Counted from the first letter of the stretch, positions 19,090 to 29,004 are shown. The stretch is 64,000 bases of DNA from Streptococcus cuniculi (GCF_001921845.1 NZ_MSJM01000002.1:186001-250000); one strand, 5' to 3'. The notes: a model not told the origin generated them from the sequence alone. Numbers and translations: made by a program.

Positions 19090-20118
19090 ATGAGTAACTT
19101 ACAATTATTATGGTTCTTTCTCATTGGCCTACTCTTTTCTGGCTTCTTCTTCCTTGAAGGATTTGACTTCGGGGTAGGAATGGCTGTTCAAGCCCTTGCC
19201 AAAAATGAGTTGGAAAAAGATCAGATTGTCGAAACCATCGGTCCTGTTTGGGACGGAAATGAAGTCTGGCTCTTGACCGCAGGCGGTGCCATGTTTGCCT
19301 CTTTCCCTTATTGGTACGCATCACTGTTTAGTGGCTACTACCTCATCTTGTTGATTATCTTGGTCGGCTTGATTATCCGTGGTGTTTCTTTTGAATTCCG
19401 CCACAAAGTGCCTAGTCATGAAAAGCAACGCTGGAACTGGACCTTGTCAATCGGATCCTTCATCGTGCCATTCTTCTTCGGTATCATGTTTATCAGCTTG
19501 GTGCAGGGCATGCCAATCGATGAAAATGGGAATATGGCTGCCCACTTTGGCGACTACTTCAACCTCTTTTCACTCGTTGGTGGAGTAGCCATGGTACTCT
19601 TGACCTATCTACATGGTTTGAACTACATCAGCCTGAAAACAGACGGTCCTATTCGCATGCGTGCCCGTCAATACGCCCAAAAACTCTACCTTGTCCTTTA
19701 TCTTGGTTTGGTAGCCTTTGCAGCCTTGCTCTTTTTCAAAACAGACTTCTTTAAACTACACCTTGTGCCAACCTTGGTCTTGGTGGTTGCGATTGTCGTC
19801 CTTACAGTTGTCGCTCATCTGTCTGTTATCAAGAAAGCGGAAATGACAGCCTTTCTTGCAAGTGGCTTGTCACTTGTCACAGTTGTTGTTCTCTTATTCC
19901 AAGGACTTTTCCCACGTGTGATGATTAGCTCTATCAGCTCCAAATACGACTTGCTGATTGAATCAGCTTCCTCATCACCTTACACCCTTGGCATCATGTC
20001 TATGGTGGCTCTTACCCTGGTACCGTTTGTCTTAGCTTATACTGCTTGGACCTACTACATCTTTAGAAAACGGATTACCTTACCTGTCATCGGAACGGAG
20101 GAGCACCATGCTGGATAA
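19090..20118 (+). CDS. cydB: Cytochrome bd oxidase subunit II
   Basis: Membrane subunit II, 342 residues, eight or nine hydrophobic helices. It has the family start LLWFFLIGLLFSGFFFLEGFDFGVGM and GPVWDGNEVWLLTAGGAMFASFP (about 51-73), which contains the conserved WDGNEVWL. The ATG follows the cydA stop immediately and the 3' end overlaps cydD by 11 bases. Confidence 0.95.
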   Translation: MSNLQLLWFFLIGLLFSGFFFLEGFDFGVGMAVQALAKNELEKDQIVETIGPVWDGNEVWLLTAGGAMFASFPYWYASLFSGYYLILLIILVGLIIRGVSFEFRHKVPSHEKQRWNWTLSIGSFIVPFFFGIMFISLVQGMPIDENGNMAAHFGDYFNLFSLVGGVAMVLLTYLHGLNYISLKTDGPIRMRARQYAQKLYLVLYLGLVAFAALLFFKTDFFKLHLVPTLVLVVAIVVLTVVAHLSVIKKAEMTAFLASGLSLVTVVVLLFQGLFPRVMISSISSKYDLLIESASSSPYTLGIMSMVALTLVPFVLAYTAWTYYIFRKRITLPVIGTEEHHAG

Positions 20119-21826
20119 AGCTGTCATGCGCTTGTCCGGTGTTCATAAACTATTAGGATTGCTTGCAGGATTAGACCTCCTTCAGGCAATCTTTATTATC
20201 GGACAGGCCACAGGACTCAGTCAGGCCATTACCGGTGTCTGGGAGGGACAGGCTTTAGAGAGCCAACTGCTACCGGCTGCTTGTTTTTTCATCTGCTATC
20301 TGGGACGGCACCTCATCAACTATCTCAAAGATGAACGGTTGGATCGTTTCTCAAGCCAGCAGGCTAGTCTCCTGCGAGGGCAATTGCTTCGCAAACTCTT
20401 TGAACTTGGCCCCCATATTGTCCAAAAAGAGGGATCTGGAAATGTCATCACCATGACCTTGGACGGTATTTCCTTGGTGGAAAACTACCTGCACCTGATT
20501 TTAAACAAGATGATGAACATGAGTGTGATTCCTTGGGTGATTCTGGCCTTTATCTTTTATCTGGACTGGGAATCTGGCCTGGTTCTGCTCATCGTCTTTC
20601 CGATTATTATCATTTTTATGATTATCTTGGGATATGCCGCGCAAGCGCGGGCGGATCGCCAGTACGCTCAATATCAACTCCTTTCCAATCACTTTTTGGA
20701 TACGCTCCGAGGCCTTGATACCTTGAAATTCTTCGGCCGCAGCAAGCCCTATGCCAAAAATATTTACCAGACCAGCGAAAATTTTCGTAAGGCGACCATG
20801 AGTGCCTTGAGAATTGGAATTTTATCCACCTTCGCGCTAGACTTCTTTACAACGCTGTCGATTGCGGTGGTCGCTGTGCTCCTTGGACTACGGCTCATCA
20901 ACGGACAAATGCTCCTCTTTCCTGCTCTTACCATTCTCATTTTAGCGCCTGAATATTTCCTACCTGTCCGTGATTTTTCAAGCGATTATCACGCTACCTT
21001 GGACGGGAAAAATGCCATGCAGAGTATTCAGCACATCTTACAGACGCCAAGTATCAAGGCAGAACAGATTGCGATTGCACCATGGACTGCTGAAAGCTGC
21101 TTAGAGTTGGACAAGATTGCCATGGCCTACGAAGATAAAACACTCTTTGAAGGCACTTCGCTCGCCATCACTGGCTATCAAAAAATCGGGATTATCGGCA
21201 TGAGTGGCTCTGGAAAATCCAGCCTCATCAATCTTTTGAGTGGCTTTTTAGCGCCAAAAGAAGGGCAGATTCGCGTTAACGGACAGACAATCGCCAACCT
21301 TGACCAAGAAGATTGGAAGCAACAATTACTCTACATTCCTCAAAATCCCTATGTCTTTGAAATGAGCCTGCGGGAGAATATCACCTTCTATACGCCATCT
21401 GCAACCGATGAGGAAGTGCGGGAGGCGATTTCAGTCGTTGGCTTGGATGAGCTAGTCGCAAGTTTACCAGAGGGTCTTGACACCCGTATCGGAAATGGAG
21501 CTCGCCCGCTTAGTGGCGGTCAGGCGCAACGGATTGCCCTTGCACGTGCCTTTCTCGATAAGAAACGCCGCATTCTCCTCCTTGACGAGCCGACTGCCCA
21601 CCTCGATATTGAAACCGAGTTAGAACTCAAGGAAAAAATGCTGCCGCTGATGGACAATCGTCTGGTCTTGCTTGCCACCCACCGCCTCCACTGGCTCCAC
21701 CAGATGGACTATATCTTGGTGCTAGATAAGGGGCAAATCGTTGAAATGGGGAGCTATGAAGAGCTCTTAGCCCAAAAGGGCACTTTCTATCATCTAAAAA
21801 CTGCAATGGGAGGAAACCATGACTAA
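20108..21826 (+). CDS. cydD: CydD-type subunit of the CydDC thiol/heme ABC exporter
   Basis: Fused permease-ATPase of 572 residues needed for cytochrome bd assembly. An N-terminal six-helix ABC membrane domain (about 15-305) precedes an ATPase with Walker A GMSGSGKSSLIN (about 364-375), signature RPLSGGQAQRIALA (about 461-474), Walker B ILLLDEPTAHLD and switch histidine LATHR. In Bacillus naming this first gene is called cydC; I follow the E. coli-based family names. It overlaps cydB by 11 bases and cydC by 8. Confidence 0.9.
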   Translation: MLDKAVMRLSGVHKLLGLLAGLDLLQAIFIIGQATGLSQAITGVWEGQALESQLLPAACFFICYLGRHLINYLKDERLDRFSSQQASLLRGQLLRKLFELGPHIVQKEGSGNVITMTLDGISLVENYLHLILNKMMNMSVIPWVILAFIFYLDWESGLVLLIVFPIIIIFMIILGYAAQARADRQYAQYQLLSNHFLDTLRGLDTLKFFGRSKPYAKNIYQTSENFRKATMSALRIGILSTFALDFFTTLSIAVVAVLLGLRLINGQMLLFPALTILILAPEYFLPVRDFSSDYHATLDGKNAMQSIQHILQTPSIKAEQIAIAPWTAESCLELDKIAMAYEDKTLFEGTSLAITGYQKIGIIGMSGSGKSSLINLLSGFLAPKEGQIRVNGQTIANLDQEDWKQQLLYIPQNPYVFEMSLRENITFYTPSATDEEVREAISVVGLDELVASLPEGLDTRIGNGARPLSGGQAQRIALARAFLDKKRRILLLDEPTAHLDIETELELKEKMLPLMDNRLVLLATHRLHWLHQMDYILVLDKGQIVEMGSYEELLAQKGTFYHLKTAMGGNHD

Positions 21827-23567
21827 TATTCCTTTATTTCGGGTCATGAGAGAAGACTACTGGGTCAAACCATTCTTTAAACAGTACAAAGTGGCCTTAG
21901 CGGCCGCCTTGTTTCTAGGCTTCTTGACCTTCTTTAGTGCAGGCGCCCTGATGTTTATCTCTGGTTTTCTCATCAGTAAATCCGCCTCCCTACCGACCAA
22001 TATTCTCTTGGTTTATATTCCCATCGTCCTCACTCGGACTTTTGGGATTACTCGCCCTGTCTTTCGCTATTTGGAGCGGTTAACCAGCCACAACTGGGTG
22101 CTCAAAATGACCTCCCAACTCCGCCTCAAGCTCTATCAGACCCTAGAGCAAGATGCCATCTTTATCAAGCGTGATTTTCGCTTGGGAGATGTCATCGGAC
22201 TGTTGGCAGAAGACATCAACCACCTGCAAAATCTCTATCTCCGCACGATTTTTCCGACAGTTATCGCTTGGTTGCTCTATGTCTTTATCGTGGTTGCTAT
22301 CGGCTTCTTTTCTTGGTGGTTTGCCCTCTTTATGTTGCTTTATTTAGCCATTCTCGTCTTTCTTTTCCCCTTGGTATCTGTTCTAGTCAATGGTGCCAGA
22401 CAGCAAAAAGAAAAGAGCCTAAAAAATAGTCTCTATACTGAATTGACAGATAATGTCTTGGGAATCTCTGATTGGATTTTCAGTCAGCGGGGGCAAGAAT
22501 ACGTGGCCCTTCACGAACATTCACAAGACCAACTCATGGCCGTTCAAGCCAAGATGAAGACCTTTCAAAACAAGCGCGCCCTTGTCTTTGAAGTTGCCTA
22601 TGGACTGCTGATTCTGACAACCTTCATTTGGGCTAGTGGGCGGTTTACCGGCAATCATGGCGGAGAAGCCAACTGGGTCGCAGCCTTTGTCCTTTCACTC
22701 CTTCCGATTATCGATGCCTTTGCAGGCTTGTCCACTGCTAGTCAAGAGACCAACAGTTATGCGGATTCGATTGAACGGCTCAATGCCCTACCGAGTTTAC
22801 GAGCCGAAACTCAAGCAGATAAAGAACCGCAAGCTCCCTACGATTTTCAGATTGAAGACCTCTGCTTTCGCTATCCAAATGAGGAAAAACAGGTGCTGGA
22901 TCAGCTTGATTTGACCATTCCACAGGGTCAAAAATTAGCAATTCTAGGCCGTAGCGGTTCAGGAAAAAGCACTCTGGCTACCTTGTTGCGGGGAGACTTA
23001 GCGCCTAGCGCAGGAAGGATTTCCCTCGGAGGGATTCCGGTCACCAGTATCGGAGAAGCCATTTCCTCTTACATCGGTGTCATCCAACAGGCTCCCTACC
23101 TCTTTCGGACCAGCCTGCTCAATAATATCCGCCTCGGAAACGACAAGGCTAGTCTCGAGCAAGTCTGGCAGGTGCTCGAACGGGTAGGCCTAAAAGAAAT
23201 GGTCGAAAAATTACCGCAGGGACTTGATACCATGGTAGATGAAGCTGGACTACGTTTTTCAGGGGGAGAACGGCATCGGATTGCCCTCGCCCGCATTCTT
23301 CTAAAAGATACCCCTGTCGTGATTCTGGATGAGCCGACCGTCGGACTTGACCCGATTACAGAAAAACAAGTCTTAACCACTTTCATGGAAGAATTAAAAG
23401 GGAAAACTGTCATCTGGATTACCCACCATTTGAAAGGGATTGAATACGCGGACCGTGTTATCTTCCTTGAAAATGGTAAGCTCGAAATGGCAGGCAGCCC
23501 CGCATTCCTAGCCGAAACCAGCCCACGCTTCCGCCACCTCAAGGCGGTTGATGATGGGGAAGCATAA
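21819..23567 (+). CDS. cydC: CydC-type subunit of the CydDC thiol/heme ABC exporter
   Basis: Second half of the heterodimeric exporter, 582 residues: six-helix membrane domain, then ATPase with Walker [15 protein letters not shown] (about 376-389), signature RFSGGERHRIALA, Walker B VVILDEPTVGLD and switch THH. CydDC keeps the extracytoplasmic thiol balance and supports heme insertion into CydAB. It is called cydD in Bacillus naming. It ends the respiratory operon just before a hairpin terminator. Confidence 0.9.
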   Translation: MTNIPLFRVMREDYWVKPFFKQYKVALAAALFLGFLTFFSAGALMFISGFLISKSASLPTNILLVYIPIVLTRTFGITRPVFRYLERLTSHNWVLKMTSQLRLKLYQTLEQDAIFIKRDFRLGDVIGLLAEDINHLQNLYLRTIFPTVIAWLLYVFIVVAIGFFSWWFALFMLLYLAILVFLFPLVSVLVNGARQQKEKSLKNSLYTELTDNVLGISDWIFSQRGQEYVALHEHSQDQLMAVQAKMKTFQNKRALVFEVAYGLLILTTFIWASGRFTGNHGGEANWVAAFVLSLLPIIDAFAGLSTASQETNSYADSIERLNALPSLRAETQADKEPQAPYDFQIEDLCFRYPNEEKQVLDQLDLTIPQGQKLAILGRSGSGKSTLATLLRGDLAPSAGRISLGGIPVTSIGEAISSYIGVIQQAPYLFRTSLLNNIRLGNDKASLEQVWQVLERVGLKEMVEKLPQGLDTMVDEAGLRFSGGERHRIALARILLKDTPVVILDEPTVGLDPITEKQVLTTFMEELKGKTVIWITHHLKGIEYADRVIFLENGKLEMAGSPAFLAETSPRFRHLKAVDDGEA

Positions 23568-23568
23568 G

Positions 23569-23591
23569 AAAAGGAGCAACTAGCTCCTTTT
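23569..23591 (+). terminator. Terminator of the cyd operon, left copy of a 23-bp direct repeat
   Basis: Hairpin AAAAGGAGC-AACTA-GCTCCTTTT with T5 on the plus strand; A residues before it let it also work from the minus strand. An identical 23-bp sequence in the same orientation occurs at 32116-32138, next to the polyprenyl synthase gene. Confidence 0.85.
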
Positions 23592-23656
23592 TATAATGTG
23601 TCTTCCTTTTTGTAACCAAAGATCCATGTGAGAACAAAGGCGGTCGCAAATGTCTT
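23591..23656 (-). pseudogene. C-terminal remnant of a PTS IIC-type permease
   Basis: On the minus strand a 21-codon reading frame ends in FVLTWIFGYKKEDTL and a stop codon. This is a typical last helix and tail of glucoside/trehalose-type PTS IIC proteins. Two in-frame TGA codons precede it and nothing upstream continues it. It abuts the 23-bp terminator repeat. It looks like the last piece of a lost gene; the short length keeps confidence low. Confidence 0.4.
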
Positions 23657-23693
23657 CCATCATCAAACATCTTTCGGATATTGTGATAAATTC

Positions 23694-24887
23694 TTATAAG
23701 CCCCTTTCTTTATATGTTACATACGTATTTTTCAATCTCGCCAGTACCGTCAGCCACAAATCTCTCGGCAGAGCAACACACAGACGGACAAATCCCTCAC
23801 CGTCTTTCACAAAATAACTACCAGGGACCATGGTTAAGTTGGCTTCCTTAAAAAAGGCGGTCATTTCTGCTTCATTCTGAAAAAGTTGTCTTACATCAAT
23901 CCAAGCTAAAAAGGACGATTCTGCTGGCATAATTACTGCCTCTGGAATCTCTTCAAAACACTCATGAAGTAAGCGCATATTTTCCTGAATATAGTCTATC
24001 AGCTGATCCAACCAATCTTCGCACTGGGTATAGGCAGCAATTATGGCTGGTACTGCAAAAACGTGTGGCGACGTAATTGAATTTGCTTCTAGCTGTTGGT
24101 AAAAGCGCTGGCGAATAACGGGATTTTGAATGACAACATAGGAAGTTTTCAATCCACCAAGATTAAAGGCCTTATTTGGAGACAGACAGAGAATACAATG
24201 CTCCATAATGTCAGGATGCGCATTAGCAATAGTCGTAAAAGATGTAGAATCAAACAGAATATCTCGGTGAATCTCATCACAGACCAGTAAAACATTGTAT
24301 CTGATACAGAGTTCTGCCACTTGATACAGTTCTTCCCTTGTCCACACACGTCCAGAAGGATTTTGAGGACTGCATAAGATATATAATTTTACATCTTCTG
24401 TCTGGAACTTGCGTTCCATATCCTCCAAATCAAAATAATAGCGATTCTCCTTGTTTACCAGAGAACTCATCAGCAATTTTCGATCATTATGGATAACAGC
24501 TTCTGCAAAGGGAGCATAGGCTGGCGTATTGATCATGACGGCTTCACCTTCCCTGCTAAAAGCCTGTACAAGATAATGAAGCGTTGAGACTGTCCCAAAA
24601 GTCAGCTTAATCCAATCCTTTTCAATAGTATGTTGAAACCGTCTCTGATTCCAATCAATAACAGCCCTGTAAAATTCATCTGGCACAAAGGTGTAACTGT
24701 AGTCTGCAACCATAGCTCGCTCGACCAAGGCCTGACGAATTGGTTCAGCAACAGCAACATCCATATCTGCTAAATCAAGCGGAATGACTCCTTCTCCTAG
24801 GCCAAACTTCATGGCAATTTGTTGGGGATTCCATTTCCTAGAATTTCCCAAACGACGATCTATTCGTTTATCAAAGTCATATACCAT
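23694..24887 (-). CDS. PatB/MalY-type aminotransferase, cystathionine beta-lyase-like
   Basis: Fold-type I PLP enzyme of 397 residues in the MalY/PatB group, whose members cleave C-S bonds of cysteine conjugates or cystathionine. The PLP lysine is in LSPNKAFNLGGLKTSY (about 233-248). The cofactor Asp is in VCDEIHRDI (about 202-210), and the phosphate-binding CSPQNPSGR motif lies at about 172-180. The N-terminus YDFDKRIDRR...LDLADMD is family-typical. It is last in the Frv-like PTS/peptidase operon, one base after the M24 peptidase. Confidence 0.85.
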   Translation of the reverse strand: MVYDFDKRIDRRLGNSRKWNPQQIAMKFGLGEGVIPLDLADMDVAVAEPIRQALVERAMVADYSYTFVPDEFYRAVIDWNQRRFQHTIEKDWIKLTFGTVSTLHYLVQAFSREGEAVMINTPAYAPFAEAVIHNDRKLLMSSLVNKENRYYFDLEDMERKFQTEDVKLYILCSPQNPSGRVWTREELYQVAELCIRYNVLLVCDEIHRDILFDSTSFTTIANAHPDIMEHCILCLSPNKAFNLGGLKTSYVVIQNPVIRQRFYQQLEANSITSPHVFAVPAIIAAYTQCEDWLDQLIDYIQENMRLLHECFEEIPEAVIMPAESSFLAWIDVRQLFQNEAEMTAFFKEANLTMVPGSYFVKDGEGFVRLCVALPRDLWLTVLARLKNTYVTYKERGL

Positions 24888-24888
24888 A

Positions 24889-25944
24889 TCAACCCACTTC
24901 TATTAACTCTTTTTCAGAAAGTGTTAGCTGCTTCCCAACTCCTCCTTGAATCATGACCACATCTTCAATTCGAACACCACCGATATCAGGTATATAGATG
25001 CCAGGCTCACAGGTCATCACCATTCCTTCTTCAAGAATCATTTGGCTTCTCGGACTTAAAATCGGAACATCATGACCAATTCCAATTCCATGGCCTAAAC
25101 CATGAGTAAAATATTCACTATACCCCGCTTCGTCAATTACCTCACGTGCTATTCGGTCTATAGCACTCCCGCTCAGCCCGCTTCGAATCTCTGACACCGC
25201 TTTTGTCTGGGCTGACAATACAGTCTGGTAAAGATCACGCAGTCTGCTATCAATGGTCCCAACAGCTAGAGTCCGTGTCATATCAGATTGATAATGATCT
25301 AAAATCAAGCCAAAATCAATCGTCAGTAATTCACCGTGTTCAATCCTTTTAGTGGTCGGCCGACCGTGCGGGTAAGCTCCTCGAAAACCAGAGGCAATAA
25401 TTGGCTCAAAAGCCATGGCACTAGCACCTCGTTTGAAAGCCTCATAATGAATGATGCCACTCAATTCCAACTCCGTCATGCCAATTGTGATTTGTGGGAG
25501 AACACTTGTAAACACTTCATCCGTCAATTGACAAACCGCTTGAATCTTCTGGCACTCTGCCTTCGTTTTTATCGAACGGATGCGTTCTAATTCATCTTGT
25601 AACAGACAGACATCAAAAGTAGCAGTTAGGAAACGATATTCTTGAATCGATAGTCCAGTAGACTCAATACCAAGTCTCTTTACAGCTATTTTTTTGAGAT
25701 AAGCCGTGATTTCCTCTATATATCGCCCTTTCGGAACCTCATATTGTTTATAATGACGATCCGTTTGTTCCTTGATTTCTTGCCGATAACGACCATCAAA
25801 AAATTGTGCGACCTCTGACTTGCTGATAACAAGGTAAACACCGCTACCTTTTAAGGACTGAAAATATATTTTATTGGGAACAGATTTCACAATCAATGCA
25901 TCAAGCTGCTTTTCTTCTAATAGCTGGAACACTTTATCATTCAC
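24889..25944 (-). CDS. M24 family Xaa-Pro-type aminopeptidase
   Basis: Metallopeptidase that removes N-terminal residues, often before proline. An N-terminal creatinase-like domain (about 1-120) is followed by the pita-bread catalytic domain with all five metal ligands visible: Asp in TIDFG, Asp in QSDMTR, His in HGLGHGIGIGHD, Glu in TCEPGIYIP and Glu in RIEDVV. I choose the GTG start with GGAGAG 6-7 bases upstream; a longer ATG frame would overlap the IIC gene and lacks a ribosome site. 351 residues. Confidence 0.85.
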   Translation of the reverse strand: MNDKVFQLLEEKQLDALIVKSVPNKIYFQSLKGSGVYLVISKSEVAQFFDGRYRQEIKEQTDRHYKQYEVPKGRYIEEITAYLKKIAVKRLGIESTGLSIQEYRFLTATFDVCLLQDELERIRSIKTKAECQKIQAVCQLTDEVFTSVLPQITIGMTELELSGIIHYEAFKRGASAMAFEPIIASGFRGAYPHGRPTTKRIEHGELLTIDFGLILDHYQSDMTRTLAVGTIDSRLRDLYQTVLSAQTKAVSEIRSGLSGSAIDRIAREVIDEAGYSEYFTHGLGHGIGIGHDVPILSPRSQMILEEGMVMTCEPGIYIPDIGGVRIEDVVMIQGGVGKQLTLSEKELIEVG

Positions 25945-25957
25945 TGCTGTCTCTCCT

Positions 25958-27283
25958 TTAAAAATCCAAGCCCAATTCATCTAGAATATCTGCATCTGAT
26001 TCTGTAAAGATTTCATGTTCTGCTTGCACTCGTTGCTCAGCCTCTAACTCTTGTTTTTCCATTACCTTAAAGAATGGCCAATAAAGTGCGACGGTTAATA
26101 CGAGTTGGATGACATTGGCCACAATTGAGCGCCAATCTCCATTTGTCAAAAATCCTTCCAAAAAGACACCCACATATGGAGGATCGAAAATTGGCTTGTC
26201 CACCAATCCCCAATGCATCAAAAACATTGGTAAGGTCCCAATAATAGCTCCTCCAAATACATGCGGTATAAACATGACAGGATTCAAAATAATCGGTGCC
26301 CCAAACAAGATTGGCTCGTTAATTCCGAATAAGGCTGGAAAGAGCGATACGCGACCAATTTGACGATAACGCTGACTTTTTGATAGCATACAAGCAATGA
26401 CACATCCGATGGAAATACCGCAACCTGTAAACCCAAAGAAAGCACTAGAGGCTCCTGCCGTATAGAAATGAGGCAAAGGCTGACCTGCTTGGTAGGCTGC
26501 AATATTTTCAGCGATAAACACTACCATAATCGGGCGCGTAATAGGGCTGAATACAGATGAGTGAATACCAAAGAAGAAAATAGTACAAATACAGAAATTC
26601 AGTGCTAAAACAGACCATGGATTGTCCATTGAACCAACTAAAGGTTGAAGGAAACGGGTTAAAATGGTCGGCGGAAGTTCACCAACGGTTGATAATAATG
26701 CAAAACGTGTCAGAATAAAGGTACCACCAACAATCAGGGTAACTGGAATTAACTCAAATGATCTAGACACAAAATCAGGAACGCCCTCTGGCATGCGAAT
26801 AGTCAAATTTCTCTTCTTGCAGAACTGGTAGAGCTCAACAGTTACTATAGAAGCAATCATCGAAGTAAACAACCCCTTCGCTCCTAAATTTGATAGACTA
26901 ACGCCACCATCTTCTGTAAACTGAATGGTTAAAAAGAGGAAAGCAAAGACAGCCTGAGTGACCGCTCCAGGAATATAGAGCTTGTAGTAATTTGCCAAAT
27001 TAAAGGAAATGGCCATGCTAGAATAGAGCCCGATTAACCCGATTGAAAGCGTAACAGGTAAATCAAACAATTCTGCATTTCCTAGTATAAATTGACTAAC
27101 AACGTTTTCTTCTCCTAGCATATTGGGTAAGGCAGGCAATATAGCAAAGAAACTTCCTAGAATGGTAAAGGGAGTCATAGCAACCATTCCTGCCTTAATC
27201 GCACTCAAATGCCGCTGGTTATCTACCTTGCGTGCTAGGGGGAGAAAAAAGCGATTCATAAACGCTTCAAATTTTTCAAACAT
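25958..27283 (-). CDS. PTS lactose/cellobiose-family IIC permease
   Basis: Membrane sugar permease of 441 residues with about ten hydrophobic helices, in the CelB/ChbC (lactose/N,N'-diacetylchitobiose-beta-glucoside) family. Family landmarks: SAIKAGMVAMTPFTILGSFF near the start and FGINEPILFGAPIILNPVMFIPHVFGG (about 313-339), the substrate-site NEP motif. It forms a three-protein permease with the IIB and IIA upstream. The transported sugar cannot be read from sequence. Confidence 0.9.
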   Translation of the reverse strand: MFEKFEAFMNRFFLPLARKVDNQRHLSAIKAGMVAMTPFTILGSFFAILPALPNMLGEENVVSQFILGNAELFDLPVTLSIGLIGLYSSMAISFNLANYYKLYIPGAVTQAVFAFLFLTIQFTEDGGVSLSNLGAKGLFTSMIASIVTVELYQFCKKRNLTIRMPEGVPDFVSRSFELIPVTLIVGGTFILTRFALLSTVGELPPTILTRFLQPLVGSMDNPWSVLALNFCICTIFFFGIHSSVFSPITRPIMVVFIAENIAAYQAGQPLPHFYTAGASSAFFGFTGCGISIGCVIACMLSKSQRYRQIGRVSLFPALFGINEPILFGAPIILNPVMFIPHVFGGAIIGTLPMFLMHWGLVDKPIFDPPYVGVFLEGFLTNGDWRSIVANVIQLVLTVALYWPFFKVMEKQELEAEQRVQAEHEIFTESDADILDELGLDF

Positions 27284-27305
27284 AACGACGGATCCTTTCC
27301 CTCTT

Positions 27306-27638
27306 TTATGACTTCAATGTGTGTTTCCGATGTGTGACAAGTGCCAATTTTAAAACAGTTGCTCCATCCATTTGACCATAGACGTCTTTGTCAATGACAG
27401 CGTAAGGAAGGCTCCTTGGTTCTAGTATAGATTTGATATAATCAATTTTATGGGCAATTTGTGGTCCGACCAAGACAATATCCCAGCCATCAATTTCTTG
27501 TTCCAAGGCATCTGCGGGAATGGCTGTAAAGTCAAAGTCCTCATCGTTCAATACCTCACTCTTTTGCACAACTTTTCGCATATTTTGCATCAGCATATTG
27601 GTTGAAAAACCGCCTGCACAACATAGTAAAATTTTCAT
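27306..27638 (-). CDS. PTS lactose/cellobiose-family IIB component
   Basis: Cytoplasmic phosphocarrier of 110 residues. The N-terminal P-loop MKILLCCAGGFSTNMLM has two adjacent cysteines, Cys6 and Cys7; the second, before AGGFST, aligns with the usual phosphorylated Cys. The motif VLVGPQIAHKIDYIK (about 55-69) is typical for the family. It is 22 bases upstream of the IIC gene. Confidence 0.9.
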   Translation of the reverse strand: MKILLCCAGGFSTNMLMQNMRKVVQKSEVLNDEDFDFTAIPADALEQEIDGWDIVLVGPQIAHKIDYIKSILEPRSLPYAVIDKDVYGQMDGATVLKLALVTHRKHTLKS

Positions 27639-27652
27639 CTTCGTACTCCTTT

Positions 27653-27949
27653 TTATTCGTAAATAGCAATCATTGCTTCAATCAAATCTCTGGCGAGCTG
27701 GCTAGTCATGTAATGATCTTGTGCGTGGACCATTAATAACGTCACCTTTGTATCCTCCTCTCCCATTAACGCCTTGCTAATTAGATTTGTTTGAAGATTA
27801 TGTGCTTCTAAATCTAGTTGCCTAGATTCTTTAATCAACTCTTTTGCCCGTGCAATATCCTTATCTTTAAGGCATTTCAAGGCTTCAAATGCCTTGGCTT
27901 TACTATCACCTGAGATGGCAATCATCTTTACAATATCCATTTCTTCCAT
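27653..27949 (-). CDS. PTS lactose/cellobiose-family IIA component
   Basis: Trimeric helical phosphocarrier, 98 residues from the start chosen here. The phosphorylated His is in LLMVHAQDHYMTS (about 73-85). Three in-frame ATGs lie near the start; AGGAG is 7 bases from the second of the two closest, so I use the ATG at 27949. An upstream in-frame ATG would overlap the M42 peptidase gene. Confidence 0.88.
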   Translation of the reverse strand: MEEMDIVKMIAISGDSKAKAFEALKCLKDKDIARAKELIKESRQLDLEAHNLQTNLISKALMGEEDTKVTLLMVHAQDHYMTSQLARDLIEAMIAIYE

Positions 27950-27959
27950 TTTCATACTC

Positions 27960-29003
27960 CTATTTAAACGACTTAAATTGCTCACAAACTGCTGCTGAAC
28001 AGCCCATCATCATACTCCGATATAAATCAATCATCTGGCAAATATCTTTGCTACTTACCAAGGAATACGGACAGTGCCCATGCCGAACAGGAACAATCGT
28101 CACTACTGTCGGCTTTCCTTCATGAACAAGATGGGCCTGGCCACCGTCTGTGCCCCCAGATGAAAACATATCTAACTGCAAGGGAATCTGATACTGACTC
28201 GCAATTTCTTTCACAAATCGAATCATCTGTATATTTGGAGCCAAGGTGCGATCAAAATGTGTTAAAATAGGTCCCTTGCCTACCTGTCGCTGATTCAAAT
28301 GATTTCTGGTTGTCGAATCACTATAAGTCGCTACATCGATGACAAAAACACTGTCTGGATTGACCAGTTGGGCACTCGTCTTAGCCCCCCTGATTCCAAC
28401 TTCTTCACTACTGGTAAAGGCAAAATGAATCGTGATTGGTAGGTCCTTATCTGCAATATCTTTCATCAATTCAGCCATAATATAGCAGGCCAAACGGTTA
28501 TCCAAGGCTTTTCCCATATACATGGACTGAGGAGCTAGATGCTCAAAGGCACTATCAAAACAGACCATATTGCCTACCTCAATGCCTAAATCCGCTACTT
28601 CTTCATCAGAAGAGGCACCGATATCACATATCAATTCCTCTGTTACACCGTCACGGTAGCGCCCCGAAATAAAACCTACAATCTTTCGGCCATCAAAAGT
28701 CGTAATCCGTACCTTTTGAAAATGCTGAGCTAAGGGTTTCACACCTCCTACCACCATCAAGGAAATAAGGCCGGTCTCGCTAATGGTTCGTACCATGAAG
28801 CCTACTTCATCTAAGTGCCCACAAATCATAATACTCTTGCTCGGATCCTGACCTACTTTGGTGAAAATCAGACTTCCTAGACCATCATAGCATTTTGAAA
28901 AAGGCAACGAGTCCAATTCCTGACACAACACTTGCCGCACTTCTGTTTCGTTACTAGCAATACCATCTGCATTCGATAAAGCCTCCAACAATTCAATACT
29001 CAT
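27960..29003 (-). CDS. M42 family metallopeptidase, FrvX-like
   Basis: Two-zinc glutamyl/deblocking aminopeptidase-type enzyme of 347 residues. Metal and catalytic motifs: ICGHLDEVGFMV (about 58-69), GKALDNRLACY (about 178-188), SSEEVGIRGA (about 211-220), VIDVATYSDS and VRHGHCP near the C-terminus. The PTS-plus-M42-plus-regulator grouping matches the E. coli frv and sgc operons, where FrvX/SgcX are M42 proteins of unknown substrate. It lies 2 bases after the regulator gene. Confidence 0.88.
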   Translation of the reverse strand: MSIELLEALSNADGIASNETEVRQVLCQELDSLPFSKCYDGLGSLIFTKVGQDPSKSIMICGHLDEVGFMVRTISETGLISLMVVGGVKPLAQHFQKVRITTFDGRKIVGFISGRYRDGVTEELICDIGASSDEEVADLGIEVGNMVCFDSAFEHLAPQSMYMGKALDNRLACYIMAELMKDIADKDLPITIHFAFTSSEEVGIRGAKTSAQLVNPDSVFVIDVATYSDSTTRNHLNQRQVGKGPILTHFDRTLAPNIQMIRFVKEIASQYQIPLQLDMFSSGGTDGGQAHLVHEGKPTVVTIVPVRHGHCPYSLVSSKDICQMIDLYRSMMMGCSAAVCEQFKSFK

Positions 29004-29004
29004 G

